A stretch of DNA of 64,000 nt from Polytrichum commune. Lineage: Eukaryota; Streptophyta; Polytrichopsida; Polytrichales; Polytrichaceae. The notes under the pieces were generated by a model that ran no database searches, was not told the origin of the DNA, and was given only the letters and a program-made list of their open reading frames with translations. The position numbers and the translations under genes were made by a program. The DNA is taken from positions 60,219,554 to 60,283,553 of the forward strand of contig OX485803.1 of NCBI GenBank assembly GCA_950295325.1, given 5' to 3'. Shown piece after piece: positions 1 through 9,577 of the stretch. The number at the start of each line of letters is the position of its first letter. Position 1 is the stretch's first letter.

Positions 1-1
1 G

Positions 2-106
2 GAGAGTACTTCCGGTCTTGATACACTGGGAATGAGACAAATTGCGCCAGCGCCTCGTCTGCGAAGTTTTCCAACTGGTCGTGGTCGTGCTGTGCCCGTT
101 CCCTAG
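2..106 (+). CDS. C-terminal end of a protein running in from the left edge (partial)
   Basis: Frame 2 is open from the first bases to a TAG at 104-106 and gives about 34 residues, rich in Arg and Pro, ending in RGRAVPVP. It looks like a basic, disordered C-terminal tail rather than random sequence: no low-complexity run, and a regular spread of Arg and Pro. The start and body of the gene lie outside the window. I do not recognise the family. Nothing else in the first 1.2 kb looks coding, which fits this being the last exon followed by a 3' UTR. Confidence 0.35.
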   Translation, partial: ESTSGLDTLGMRQIAPAPRLRSFPTGRGRAVPVP

Positions 107-1225
107 TGATGGATTACCAGGTGACGATTTGCCCGAATAACAATGTGCCTCGTCCTGAAGTCTTATGGTTAGATTATTGCCCCACTCAAACGCAAATACG
201 AAATGACTAAAGAGTAATAGGGCATAGACAAATTGATTTCCAATCAGACTACATGCATCTTTAAGAGCATGTGCGGCTGGAGCAGCACGCAGGAAGGACG
301 ATGAAATTGATTCAAACAAGAAACTGAACCATCTGCTAGGTTTATTGCCAGTTGAATTAACCAAATATTACCAAATGAGTTCAAGAAAAGGCGAAACTAT
401 TACCTAGTTTTAAGACAGAGCGGATGATGTTTGCATTTGAGACGAAGCCATTTGAATGTGAAAGCACCGTTGACAGAATTTCGAGGTTACAGAGCGCGCG
501 GAGATTGCACACGACGAGCACTGGAAGCCACTAGTGCAAAGCTAAGGCTGAAGACAGAGTCGCTGATCCGAATACTAACAAAGATCGAATTAAAGACTCT
601 ACACTACTGATAATTAATGAGGTGCTTCCGCGAGTAGGAGAGCGCCAATCCGGTCTGCAACCAGGCTACAATCCTGTCTGTACACCTACTAACTAAACTA
701 GTGCAGGAAGGCACCTCGATTCTTCAGGTTTCTTTATTCTATTACTATTGGATCGTGTCCATATGAGACTGAAAGAGAAGCAGTCAAAGAGATGACAGAT
801 AGAATAGCTTAGTGAATATCGACTGCCTCCGCGACGACTTAATTTAAGCACCACAGCCAGAAACCTCTATCCTTAATGCGCTTTTACACTATTACACTAT
901 TCCTCATCAAATTGTACGGGCGAGGCTTCTAACCTTCGGGTATTCTGCAAGTATTCATTAATGCATCTTACACTGAAGCCTGTATTCTTCAAGCTTACTT
1001 AAAAGTATTCCTCAACGCATCCTAAGCCACGGCTTTAATTTACCTATTCAAGATTCCTGAATTTACTCTTCAAGAAAAGACTCCTAGCCGAAACCTCAAT
1101 CCTTCACTCTCCCTCATTACCAAGTTCATACCCCAAACACTTCGATTCCTCAATCTTCCTTAAATGAAAACTCAACGCGCTGTCCTACGCGTCGCAAACA
1201 GTTCCTTAAAACATAGCCTGCTGAC
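107..1225. other. Non-coding stretch, probably 3' UTR and intergenic
   Basis: No open frame of useful length is seen on either strand. The sequence is of mixed composition. Its beginning is the likely 3' UTR of the gene that ends at 106. Confidence 0.4.
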
Positions 1226-1445
1226 GGCGATGTCTGTATTCTTCTGACAGGCTCCAGTCATCTAAGATCATTTGTTGACGATTCATAATTACGTCGAGGG
1301 CGATGTCTGTATTCTTCTGGTAGGCTCCCGTGATATAAGATCATTTGTTGACCATTCTTACTTACATCGAGGGCGATGTCTGTATTCTTCTGACAGGATC
1401 CCGTGATATAAGATCATTTGCTTGCGGCCCATAATTACGTCGAGG
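1226..1445. repeat. Tandem repeat, three copies of 73 bp
   Basis: The block beginning GGCGATGTCTGTATTCTTCT starts at 1226, 1299 and 1372, an exact 73-bp period, and each copy ends near ACGTCGAGG. The copies differ at only a few positions. It lies in non-coding sequence. Confidence 0.9.
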
Positions 1446-2978
1446 CGGAGGGCACAGGAATCTACAAATCATCTCGTTTGTCTCCTCCCCGACCACAGCA
1501 AGCAAGAAGCTGTCTGCAATCCAGCATTGATTTCGTCACTTACCGACTGCTTTGAAGTTGGAGGATGCATGTACTTCCCCACGGACGATTGAGACCAAAA
1601 ACACAGAGCGTAGGATACGCAGCTTTCTTGCTCTGCCTAATTTACCGCCTTCCCTGTTAGATAGTCCTTTAAGGAGGCTGTGAGGAAGTTCGTGATACAA
1701 TTAAAAAACAGAAAGAAACAAAGTAGCAGTGGAAGAGGCTTCGAATGAACGTGCCGAGAAAGTTTGTCAGGATGGCTGTCTGTACCGACGATTTACAGCT
1801 CGGAACGTGGAGATCACTCCGAGACTACCTTCCTGATACCTTCCTTTGCTTTCTTCCTTCCGAAATCCATATTTTAAGCTTAACCCTAGATTGAACACTT
1901 CCTTCCGAAATCCATACTTTAAGCTTAACCCTAGATTGAACACTTCCTTCCTCCGTGATCGATGCCCATTGCCCTCGCCGACTGCCCCAAGGGGTCATCT
2001 CTTGGCGGGAGCGTATCCTAGGCTGCCACGTCAAGGCAACATCCGTCCTCGCATTCCGCATGAAGATTCTTCTCTATTTCAAGACTAACTTGAGTGTTAT
2101 TCGGTTCCTTTTTTCAGTGGTTCTCCAACTCCTACCGATTAGATTAACACAACACAACTAAATTTGTGTTGCATTAACAACTCCGCGATGAAACATCAGC
2201 AAACATCAGACTGAAAATAGGGTCTCTAATTTAGTTATAGTTATCGAAAGTGCATGTTTTGTTGATTCTCTTAAGCGTGGAATAGTTTATACAATTTGAA
2301 AACACTCAGTCCAATCTCATTTAAACAAGTGTCCATCTGGTGTTTGTTCGTTGATCCTTGTCGAACCACACACCAGTCAAAATATAGGCGTCCGATTAAG
2401 AAAAGTAGTTGAATAACACCCGCATACTTTAGGGCGAGTTCACATGTTGTCGTATCCAGATAAACAGTGGTTATAAATGAAAAGCACATAATATCATTTT
2501 GCAAAATTTGCATCAAGGCATCATCCTTCAACTTGCTTCATTCCCACTTCTTGACACAACAACAACAACAAACAAAACAAAACAAAAACCTAAATAACAA
2601 AATTCCTTGAATACAAAGAATCTTGAATATGCAGAATAACAACAAATTTTATTTTTGGGGGCTTGGTATGCATCACCCGGCATGGGAAACATTCACCCTC
2701 TCACCACTCGATCTTCGCTAAAGCACATAACACCACTCAACCTCACTAAAACACCTAACATCACTTGACCTCGCTAAAATACCTAACACCACTTTGTGGC
2801 ACTGACCTTCCAACTTGGCCATCAAAACTACACCCAATGTTGCACAACACCGGCTACTAGACTTCAATTCGGCTATCTACTCTGCAGAGTGCATAATCTG
2901 GACATGAGTTCGTCTATTGATGTCTGCAAATAAAATGGAATAAACAAATAGATAAAATGAGGTGATTAATTTGACTTC
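1446..2978. other. Non-coding stretch with a 45-bp tandem duplication
   Basis: A 45-bp unit (CCGAAATCCATA...TTAACCCTAGATTGAACACTT) is present twice in tandem at 1860-1904 and 1905-1949 with one difference. Short open frames here are by-products of this repeat. The remainder is AT-rich with no feature I can support. Confidence 0.6.
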
Positions 2979-4272
2979 TTATGCGAAATGGGTGAAAAGT
3001 TGTTCTGCAAGTCTGTTGGCAGCGTCCATCCCAATATCATCGACGACAAACTCAGGTATATCTTGTTCGAACGCCACCGCATGATCGAATTGACGTAAGA
3101 GACGCATTCTCAACCTCATAATCGACGGCTCCGACTCTCTCCGTTCATGGAATATGCGTTGTAAACGCCTCGTGAACATGTCTGTGTGTTGTCTGCACAA
3201 CCTGTAGGGGAAATAATTGAACAAGCATCTGAGTTAGGGTGCGGACTCAACATTTGCCGCGTTTTTCCATTTGTTAATAATATGTTCAGCTAGACCCTCG
3301 AATGCCGCAAGAACCAACGCAATTTGTGTTTAAAATAAGTAAGCGGGTTGTTCTTTGGTTACAATTTTCTTCAGCGGACACCTGATATTTGATTGGTGTG
3401 TGGTTCAGTGACGATCAAAGAACAAATACCATAAAAACAGATTGGACTACTCCACACTCAACCATTGAACATGTTTGGGGGGACCTGTACATACAGTAAT
3501 TAAGGAATCAACAAAGCATGCACTTCCGATAAATCATAACTAAATCAGGCAAGGTCTGATTTTTACTCCGATTTTGGTTGATGCTTCATCATAGATTTGC
3601 TAACGCAACACAAGCTTTGTTGCGGAAAATCTAATTCGCAGAAATTGGAGAACACGAGGAAAAAGCAATCCGACTAACACCCACCCACCTTAGAGTACTA
3701 CGAGACTACCGAGTTTTCCAAACACAATTCTTAATATTATTACAAAGAATTATTTACCTTGAATTTTGGTGTGGCCTTACGCTTGGATAGATAGGAAAAG
3801 AACCAACACACCAGTGACCACCACTCCCTTCCAGAGTGACATTGATTTCCACAGATCTCCGGTACTCCGATCGCCTAAAATAGTTTCGTTCGACTGTGCT
3901 ATGACAATTGGCAACAAGGCAATCCCTTCTTCGTAGAGAGAGGCCACTGTCTTGAACAATGAGAAGACTCTGAATTATCAATTCTAACAATCTCCTGTTC
4001 AGTGTAGTAGGTGCCAGATCGTTTTCCCACGTCGAATATGACAACATCTCTCGAAGAATCGTAGCTGCTCTCGCTTCGTTCAACCACGATTCAAAGTCAT
4101 CGACGTCAAGCCAAATATTCCGGGTCGCATTGATTAGCCGCACAACAAGACTCGACAATGGTGGAAAGTTCAAAGCCCGGTTCGATGTGCCGCGGTTAAC
4201 ATTGCGGACGCGGTCAAGTAAACTTCTTATTCGCTCATCACGTTCACTCAATCTCGGCAAATGACTTGGCAT
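2979..4272 (-). CDS. Unrecognised two-exon protein gene, probably frameshifted
   Basis: Exon 1 runs 4272 down to 3758 from a true ATG, and exon 2 runs 3201-2979 to a stop. The donor CAAG|GTAAAT and the acceptor CCCTACAG|G join in phase to give 245 residues. The N-terminal half (SERDERIRSLL..., then FESWLNEARAATILREML...) looks like a genuine helical protein. From about position 3960 the neighbouring frame (...FKTVASLYEEG..., then a hydrophobic stretch GVVVTGVLVLFLSI) is more protein-like than the annotated one. It also ends at a good donor (GC|GTAAGG, about 3776) that joins exon 2 in the same phase. The simplest reading is a one-base insertion near 3957-3966 in a gene for a membrane-anchored protein. 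Exon 2 is Arg-rich and ends NRLAEQLFTHFA. I cannot assign a family. It could be a pseudogene. Confidence 0.4.
3345..3660. repeat. Diverged dispersed repeat inside the intron, related to 27228-27760
   Basis: Shared tracts in the same order (GGACACCT..., CGATTGGT-like segment, ATCAACAAA.CATGCACTT, TTGATGCTTCATC, TTTGCTA.YGCAACAC) show that this is the same element as the copy near 27.2-27.8 kb. It lies within the intron of the 2979-4272 gene. No coding capacity is visible. Confidence 0.55.
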
Positions 4273-4998
4273 CGTGTAATACGTTGTTTTTAGTACTTCA
4301 TAGCTCGGATTTTCGAAACGTTACTGGTCAATGTACCAATATGAACATTCAAGGGAGAGTTTCAACTAAGAAATGTGATGATTATGAAACGATCATAAAA
4401 AACCCACCTCTAGAACTCGACAAACCCAAGGAAGATAGAATGAATGAGTTACATGTTGTTTGCCAAATTTTATCTTCAAGCTCATATTGAACATCCCGTA
4501 TGACACTTTACGTTAAAGTAAAATCTCTTTTTCTTTTTCTTTTTAAAGTAAATCTTAAATTTATCCAATCTCAACTAATGACGACACCAAAAGGTAAGCA
4601 ATGATGGATGTTTAAGTGGCATGTTTAAGTTGGGGAAATAATCCTCTCTTCATAAATTTATAGTAACAATCAAACTAAATATGGGGGAATATCTAGGTTT
4701 ATTTCATGGAATATTGTCAACCCACAAAACATTGTTATGGATATGAATAATGTTATGATGGACGGTACGATGATTATCCAAGTATTGATTCATATGCACA
4801 TGTGTAATGGGACGGGCCCATACTAGTAGCCTTACATGAATCTGGGTGCAATATTAGGCATCAAATCAAGTTAGCTACAAATTTACCTCCTCTACTTCCA
4901 ACAATGAACCCCCCCCCCTAAAAACTATCTCATAAATATTTACATTTATAAATTCTATAGGGATATCAAATGATTATGCAAGTAGTCTAAAGAAACAA

Positions 4999-5038
<40 letters not shown>

Positions 5039-5639
5039 CCTTGCCCTCAACACACCTGGTGTTCAGTGAAACTCTAGCAAATTCCAATATTATGACTATG
5101 TTGTTTTAAGGAACAAGTACAAGCATGCAAGAAGCGATGAAATAACATAGAATACTTGCAATGATTTCTCATGGTTATCGATGTAATGACCATGAGATCA
5201 AGGTATTTGTAAAGGCCTTGAGCAGTGGATATCTAATTTAAGCAAGATTTTGAACTCAACATGTGAATCGTCTCCCAAATCTTCTTGCCTTCTAGCCCCC
5301 TCTTCATCGTTGTTCTTCTACTTCCTACCATAATTGCATAGTTACGATATGATTTCGTAATGTTCACGGCACCCCGATTTGATTTCTTAAACTAGGAGTA
5401 TTTTCTTGAGTTGGGACCGCTGGTATTTAACACCACATTCACACCACTACATCTTTTTCCATACCTTGGACATGGACCCCAGTGCAAAAGTCCAAGTCCT
5501 TGGGCCACAAACAATGCTCTTGGCCAATAGGATCGCTCAAATTTAAAGTTTCTTTGGCATTGGACCCTAGTGTAAACCCACCCTTAGGTTGGGTCCTACC
5601 AGTGGAAGCCTGGAGGGAATAGAAAAGGACAGCGCATAT
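4273..5639. other. Intergenic, with a (CT)n microsatellite
   Basis: No gene is supported. A pure CT run occupies 5003-5036, and a C9 tract lies near 4912. The segment around 5460-5600 has short similarities to text near 62.0 kb (GGACCC.AGTG.AAACCCA) but no defined ends. Confidence 0.6.
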
Positions 5640-5898
5640 GCCATGTCAGGTGTAATATCCGATTACTTCTCGCCGCCCAATCCCCGCATCCCACATCATC
5701 ACTCACAAGATAAGTCCAGTCCTCTCTCATCAATCCTCGCAGCTCACTTTGCAATCCCGCAGTCCATCGATGCATTCTTGAAGCGACTCACCGTGCCAGC
5801 ACCACCTACCTTGTCGAAGAATCCCTCATTGCAGCGCATTGCATTGCATTTCTGTAAGTGCCCAAACCCGCACTGTCTCCATTGCTAGTGAATTCATC
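5640..5898 (+). promoter_or_regulatory. Putative 5' leader exon or transcription start region for the gene at 7992
   Basis: A C- and CT-rich segment ends at a strong donor, ATC|GTAAGT at 5898/5899. A second candidate donor, TTCT|GTAAGTG, lies at about 5852. No long protein is continued from here. I infer a non-coding first exon, with a leader intron that could end at GTAAGCAG|GAAATGG just before the ATG at 7992. The acceptor is weak, so transcription could instead start nearer the ATG. Confidence 0.3.
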
Positions 5899-6470
5899 GT
5901 AAGTTTTTGGGTTTGTTTTTGCGCCGTCTAGGTGACTTGGTTGTGCAATTGAGCTGGTTTGGGGCTTTTTATTTAACGTTCCCGGATTTCTGTGAAAGCT
6001 TCTCTCTCCGAAGAAGAAGAAGAAGAAGTTGTTGGGGTCGAAGTTGTCAGATTGTGGTTTGGATCTTGGGAGTTTCAATGTGAGGTCATTTCGTTCGTGG
6101 GTGCGTATTTTGAGATTGATGTGTTGTTGTGAGAGATTGCGTAATTTGAATCTGTGATTTGTAGTCCATGGTTTGGGTGTGTGGTTCCTGTTTTTGGTTT
6201 TGGGGGGAATTTATATCAACTTCAAACGCAATGTGAAAGCAATCTACATTCAGTATAGGTTAAGGAGTCCCAATGTGAGATGTGGGTTTATTGAAACGGG
6301 GGCACTAGAAGAGAAGCGGAGAGACGAACAATCCCCCCTATTGGTCGTCGGCTCATTTAGCCTTGTGAAGCGCGGAAAGGAATCGCCACTTGTAGGTGAA
6401 TCCGAACCGACATGTGGATAGTTGTGCATGGCGAGGAAATAAAAACGATTTTTCCATTTATTAGTACATT

Positions 6471-6950
6471 GATTATCCTAATTAGTGTGTGTTACCATTG
6501 GGAAGTACACAGTGCTATAACTAGGTATGAAATGAGAATGTAATATTTTACCGAGCAAAGTCGTTTATGTTCTATAATGTCTGAACAACCTATTTAACTT
6601 TCATTAGTTAAAATTGAACCCGTGAGTAAGTCGTTATTGCACTACATACCTCCGAATAGTAACATGCACTACCGTAGTACCATAGCTGGTTCGTTCAAAA
6701 ATAATTCTAAAAATAAAAAACGTAAAAATTATGAAATTATGAAGACAGAAAAACGAAAATATAATTAATTAATTTTTGCAATCTTTTGGTGTTTCTAAGC
6801 CATTTAAGGTCATTTTTACTGATTTTTTTGCTAAAAATGAAAATTGAGAAATTCAGTTTTTTGAGAGGCAAACCTTATTTTTTCAAAATAAATAAATATT
6901 CGTTCGCCAAGGGACGAACCAGCTATTGTGTTACGGTAATTGGGATAATC
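6471..6950. mobile_element. TIR element (MITE family A), interrupted by a nested MITE
   Basis: The left end GATTATCCTAATTAGTG and the right end TAATTGGGATAATC are inverted repeats. When the nested insertion (6672-6936) is removed, the right arm rejoins and the inverted repeat extends to about 31 bp with few mismatches. Related elements lie at 52077-52286 and 53468-53657. There is no coding capacity, so it is non-autonomous. Confidence 0.75.
6672..6936. mobile_element. Nested 265-bp MITE with TA target duplication
   Basis: The ends CCGTAGTACCATAGCTGGTT... and the reverse complement CCGTAACACAATAGCTGGTT... form a TIR of about 24 bp. TA dinucleotides flank it at 6670-6671 and 6937-6938. The interior is strongly AT-rich. 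A TA duplication suggests a Tc1/mariner or PIF-like mobiliser; the exact superfamily is inference. Confidence 0.75.
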
Positions 6951-7050
6951 AGTGTAGGTAATTGAGGTTAGTCAACACACCATTTAAGTTAGTTGCTTTA
7001 GAATCGGAAGACGGCCGCCAAGTTAGATTAGTCATACACAACACCTGGAA

Positions 7051-7182
7051 ATTCGAGACATGGAAGAAAATTGTGTGCGCACACACATTGTCAAAGAGAG
7101 GGCTTCTCCTCTGCACATTCGAGACATGGAAGAAAACTGTGTGCGCACACACATTGTCAAAGAGAGGGCTTCTCCTCTGCAC
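7051..7182. repeat. Tandem duplication, two copies of 66 bp
   Basis: Copies occupy 7051-7116 and 7117-7182 (ATTCGAGACATGGAAGAAAA...CTCTGCAC) with a single difference (TTGTG/CTGTG). Each contains the near-palindrome GTGTGCGCACAC. Short open frames on both strands arise from the repeat. Confidence 0.9.
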
Positions 7183-7991
7183 TATTGCAATCACAAGCTT
7201 GGACTTACGCCATGTGGGTGGGGAATACTCCACTTTTGTCATGACGTGGAATCCTTTGTGTGTGTGTGTTTGTTCTCTAAATTATTCTGTTTAGGATAGG
7301 AGATGAGTACTAGGACTTGCAAATCAAGTTTTGAAAAAGACCTGGTTGACACCAAATTCATAGTCATGACTTTGTTGCTTGCACTTTGGGGTAGAAAATG
7401 CTAAAACGTTGCTCAATCAATTGGCACACTGAATCAAGAAGATCCAGTTTTTAGTAACCTGAGATTACCTACTTGTGCATCACAATGATGATGTCCATGT
7501 GTGAATTGAAGAGATGTGGGTTGTCCTTCATTCCAAAAATATCAATTGAAATCAAGGGGTGATTTTCTTACATCTTCTTTTACTGTTGAATGTGCTGTTC
7601 CCACCTTCAACTATCCCTGTTCATAGAAACTTTGGAGAAGAGGAGCATCATGAATATTGCAGGAAAAATGAGGTCAATGAGCTTGCACATTGAAAACTTG
7701 TGGACTAGTGAGTGCAGGGAGCATATTCTGTTTTTCTAGGGGATAATCTTAATTGACTGCACTTTGAATATAAAAATAAATGCAGAGGATGTAGAATCTT
7801 GATTCGATTTCAGCCTGAATTTTCAAGTGGATGGAAGAGAGGGAGGAGGCTTTACTAAGGTAGGTTATGAAAGAGAACAACCTTCCTAGACTGAGTAATG
7901 GTATGAGTCTGTTATGCTGGTTACTGCAAATCATGAAGGCGCTCTCCTGAACCATTTTGGACTCTGTGATGACAGACTCTGTAAGCAGGAA

Positions 7992-8577
7992 ATGGCAACA
8001 TCAACCCAAATATGCATGTCATCTTCCCCATTCTTTTGCTTGGGTAGCATTTCATCCAAGCACATAGACACAGCATGTAGGTCCACACCAGTAGCTACGC
8101 CCAACAGATTAGTCATCTGTCACCAAGACAAGAAATGGACAGAGGCAGTTGATGTCTCCCGAAGGTGAAAATCTTTGATCTGCTTTGATCTCGCTTCATG
8201 TCCACTTCGGAATTCCCTTCAATCTCAAATCTTATGTCCTGTCATCATGCTGTCACTCGAGCTCTTCATGTAGCTTATGAAGTTGGCCAGATTTGTCTAC
8301 TCGGCTTCACCAATCCCGCATGATTATGTTATGCAGGAATATTCTTCTTGTTGGAGTAGCTTCAGGGGCCACGTGTGGTCTTTTTGCCCAGCAAGAAGCA
8401 CAAGCAGCAGGGAGACGCAAACCAGCAGTGGAGGAAAAGAAGGAAGATAAGGTGGACGATAAGGGTTTGAGCGCTTACGACCAAAGGTTGCTTGCAAATG
8501 CTCGCCGCAAGGATGCCATGAAAGCTAGCGTTGAAGCTGCAAAGGCAAAGGCCAAGTCGGTTGCAACCAAGGAATAA
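7992..8577 (+). CDS. Small thylakoid-lumen protein with Tat-type bipartite transit peptide
   Basis: Exon 1 is 7992-8164 and exon 2 is 8337-8577. The donor is CGAAG|GTGAAA, the acceptor TTATGCAG|GAATATT, and the 172-bp intron splits an AGG codon. The product has 137 residues. Residues 1 to about 55 are Ser/Thr-rich and low in acidic residues, like a stromal transit peptide. The splice junction creates SRRN followed by a hydrophobic stretch (ILLVGVASGATCGLFA) and an AxA-type site (QEAQA|AG). This is the classic twin-arginine thylakoid signal, so the mature protein should reach the lumen. The predicted mature part is only about 57 residues, lysine- and alanine-rich, ending VATKE. I do not recognise a named photosystem subunit. 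The twin arginine exists only after correct splicing. A polyadenylation region should follow, tail to tail with the CIP7-like gene. Confidence 0.8.
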
Positions 8578-9577
8578 GCAAATTTCGCTGACATAGCTCA
8601 AGAGCTTTTTGTACTTTTATTGCATCATCTTCTTCAGCCACTCCCATCCATGTGTGGTGGCCCCTGTCATACTATCCAAATTTGCAGTAAATGCAACTGT
8701 AAATTCAACCTGAGGTTTATTGTGAAACTTTCATTGTCAAGTGAACATTATCAAAAGATTCATTTCACATCGCACATTCCACCAATCAATGTCATACATG
8801 TTTTTATGAAAGTATTGATGAACCACTAAATATATTGCAAGGATTAGAATAGATGGTAGGAAGGAAACTTGAGGATGAAGTCTATTCACAAAATTAAAAT
8901 CTGTACATAAATCATCAAGCAGCCGTGCACATTATGTTTGACGGCAGAACATTTCCTTCCACAAAAGGGAAACCTGGAGGAAATGTGAAGACAGTCAAGT
9001 ATAGTCCATTGTAGCAGAATGACAGCAAGTATGAGGAGAGAGCAAACTCGTAAGTTGGAGTCCTGCCAATGCAGGCAAAATTACTTATATCATCAATGTG
9101 ATGGAATTGGAAGGCAGGAACTTGGGCAGGCTTTTATAGATAGACTTTACCCCAAGCCATGCTTGTACATTCTATATAAAACCCAGCAGTCAGGAGCTGG
9201 GACCAATGAGACAAACTCTCACAAAATTTGACAGGCACACTACATTTGAGTGCAAAAGGCTGTTTGACCTTGCACATAATGAGGGGCATAATCTGAAGGT
9301 TGCCATGAGGCACAACTAAGAGGAAAATTTTCTTGGCCTGTCATGCTAATGAAAATGCGTTCCATTTTAATTAAACTTATGATCTTGACAACCTGCCGGT
9401 CAAGAGGTCCTTTGATGTTTTTTACAAAAGCAGGCATCGCAAACTCACAAACTTTGGGCATGCATGTATACACTCTTGAAACCGGTTATGGTCTTGAGCA
9501 GTCAATCACAACCCTATCCGTCCCGGTTGGGGACTTTCCCCCACATGTTGAACCAGTGCTGACACTGGTTACCTGTT
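8578..9577. other. Convergent 3' region between two genes
   Basis: The stop codons of the plus-strand thylakoid gene (8577) and the minus-strand CIP7-like gene (9578) face each other across 1 kb. No coding frame is supported here, so it should hold both 3' UTRs and polyadenylation sites. Confidence 0.6.

Noticed and set aside
7051-7182. Short direct repeats as a CRISPR-like array
   Set aside because: The units are adjacent without spacers and the genome is eukaryotic; it is a simple tandem duplication.
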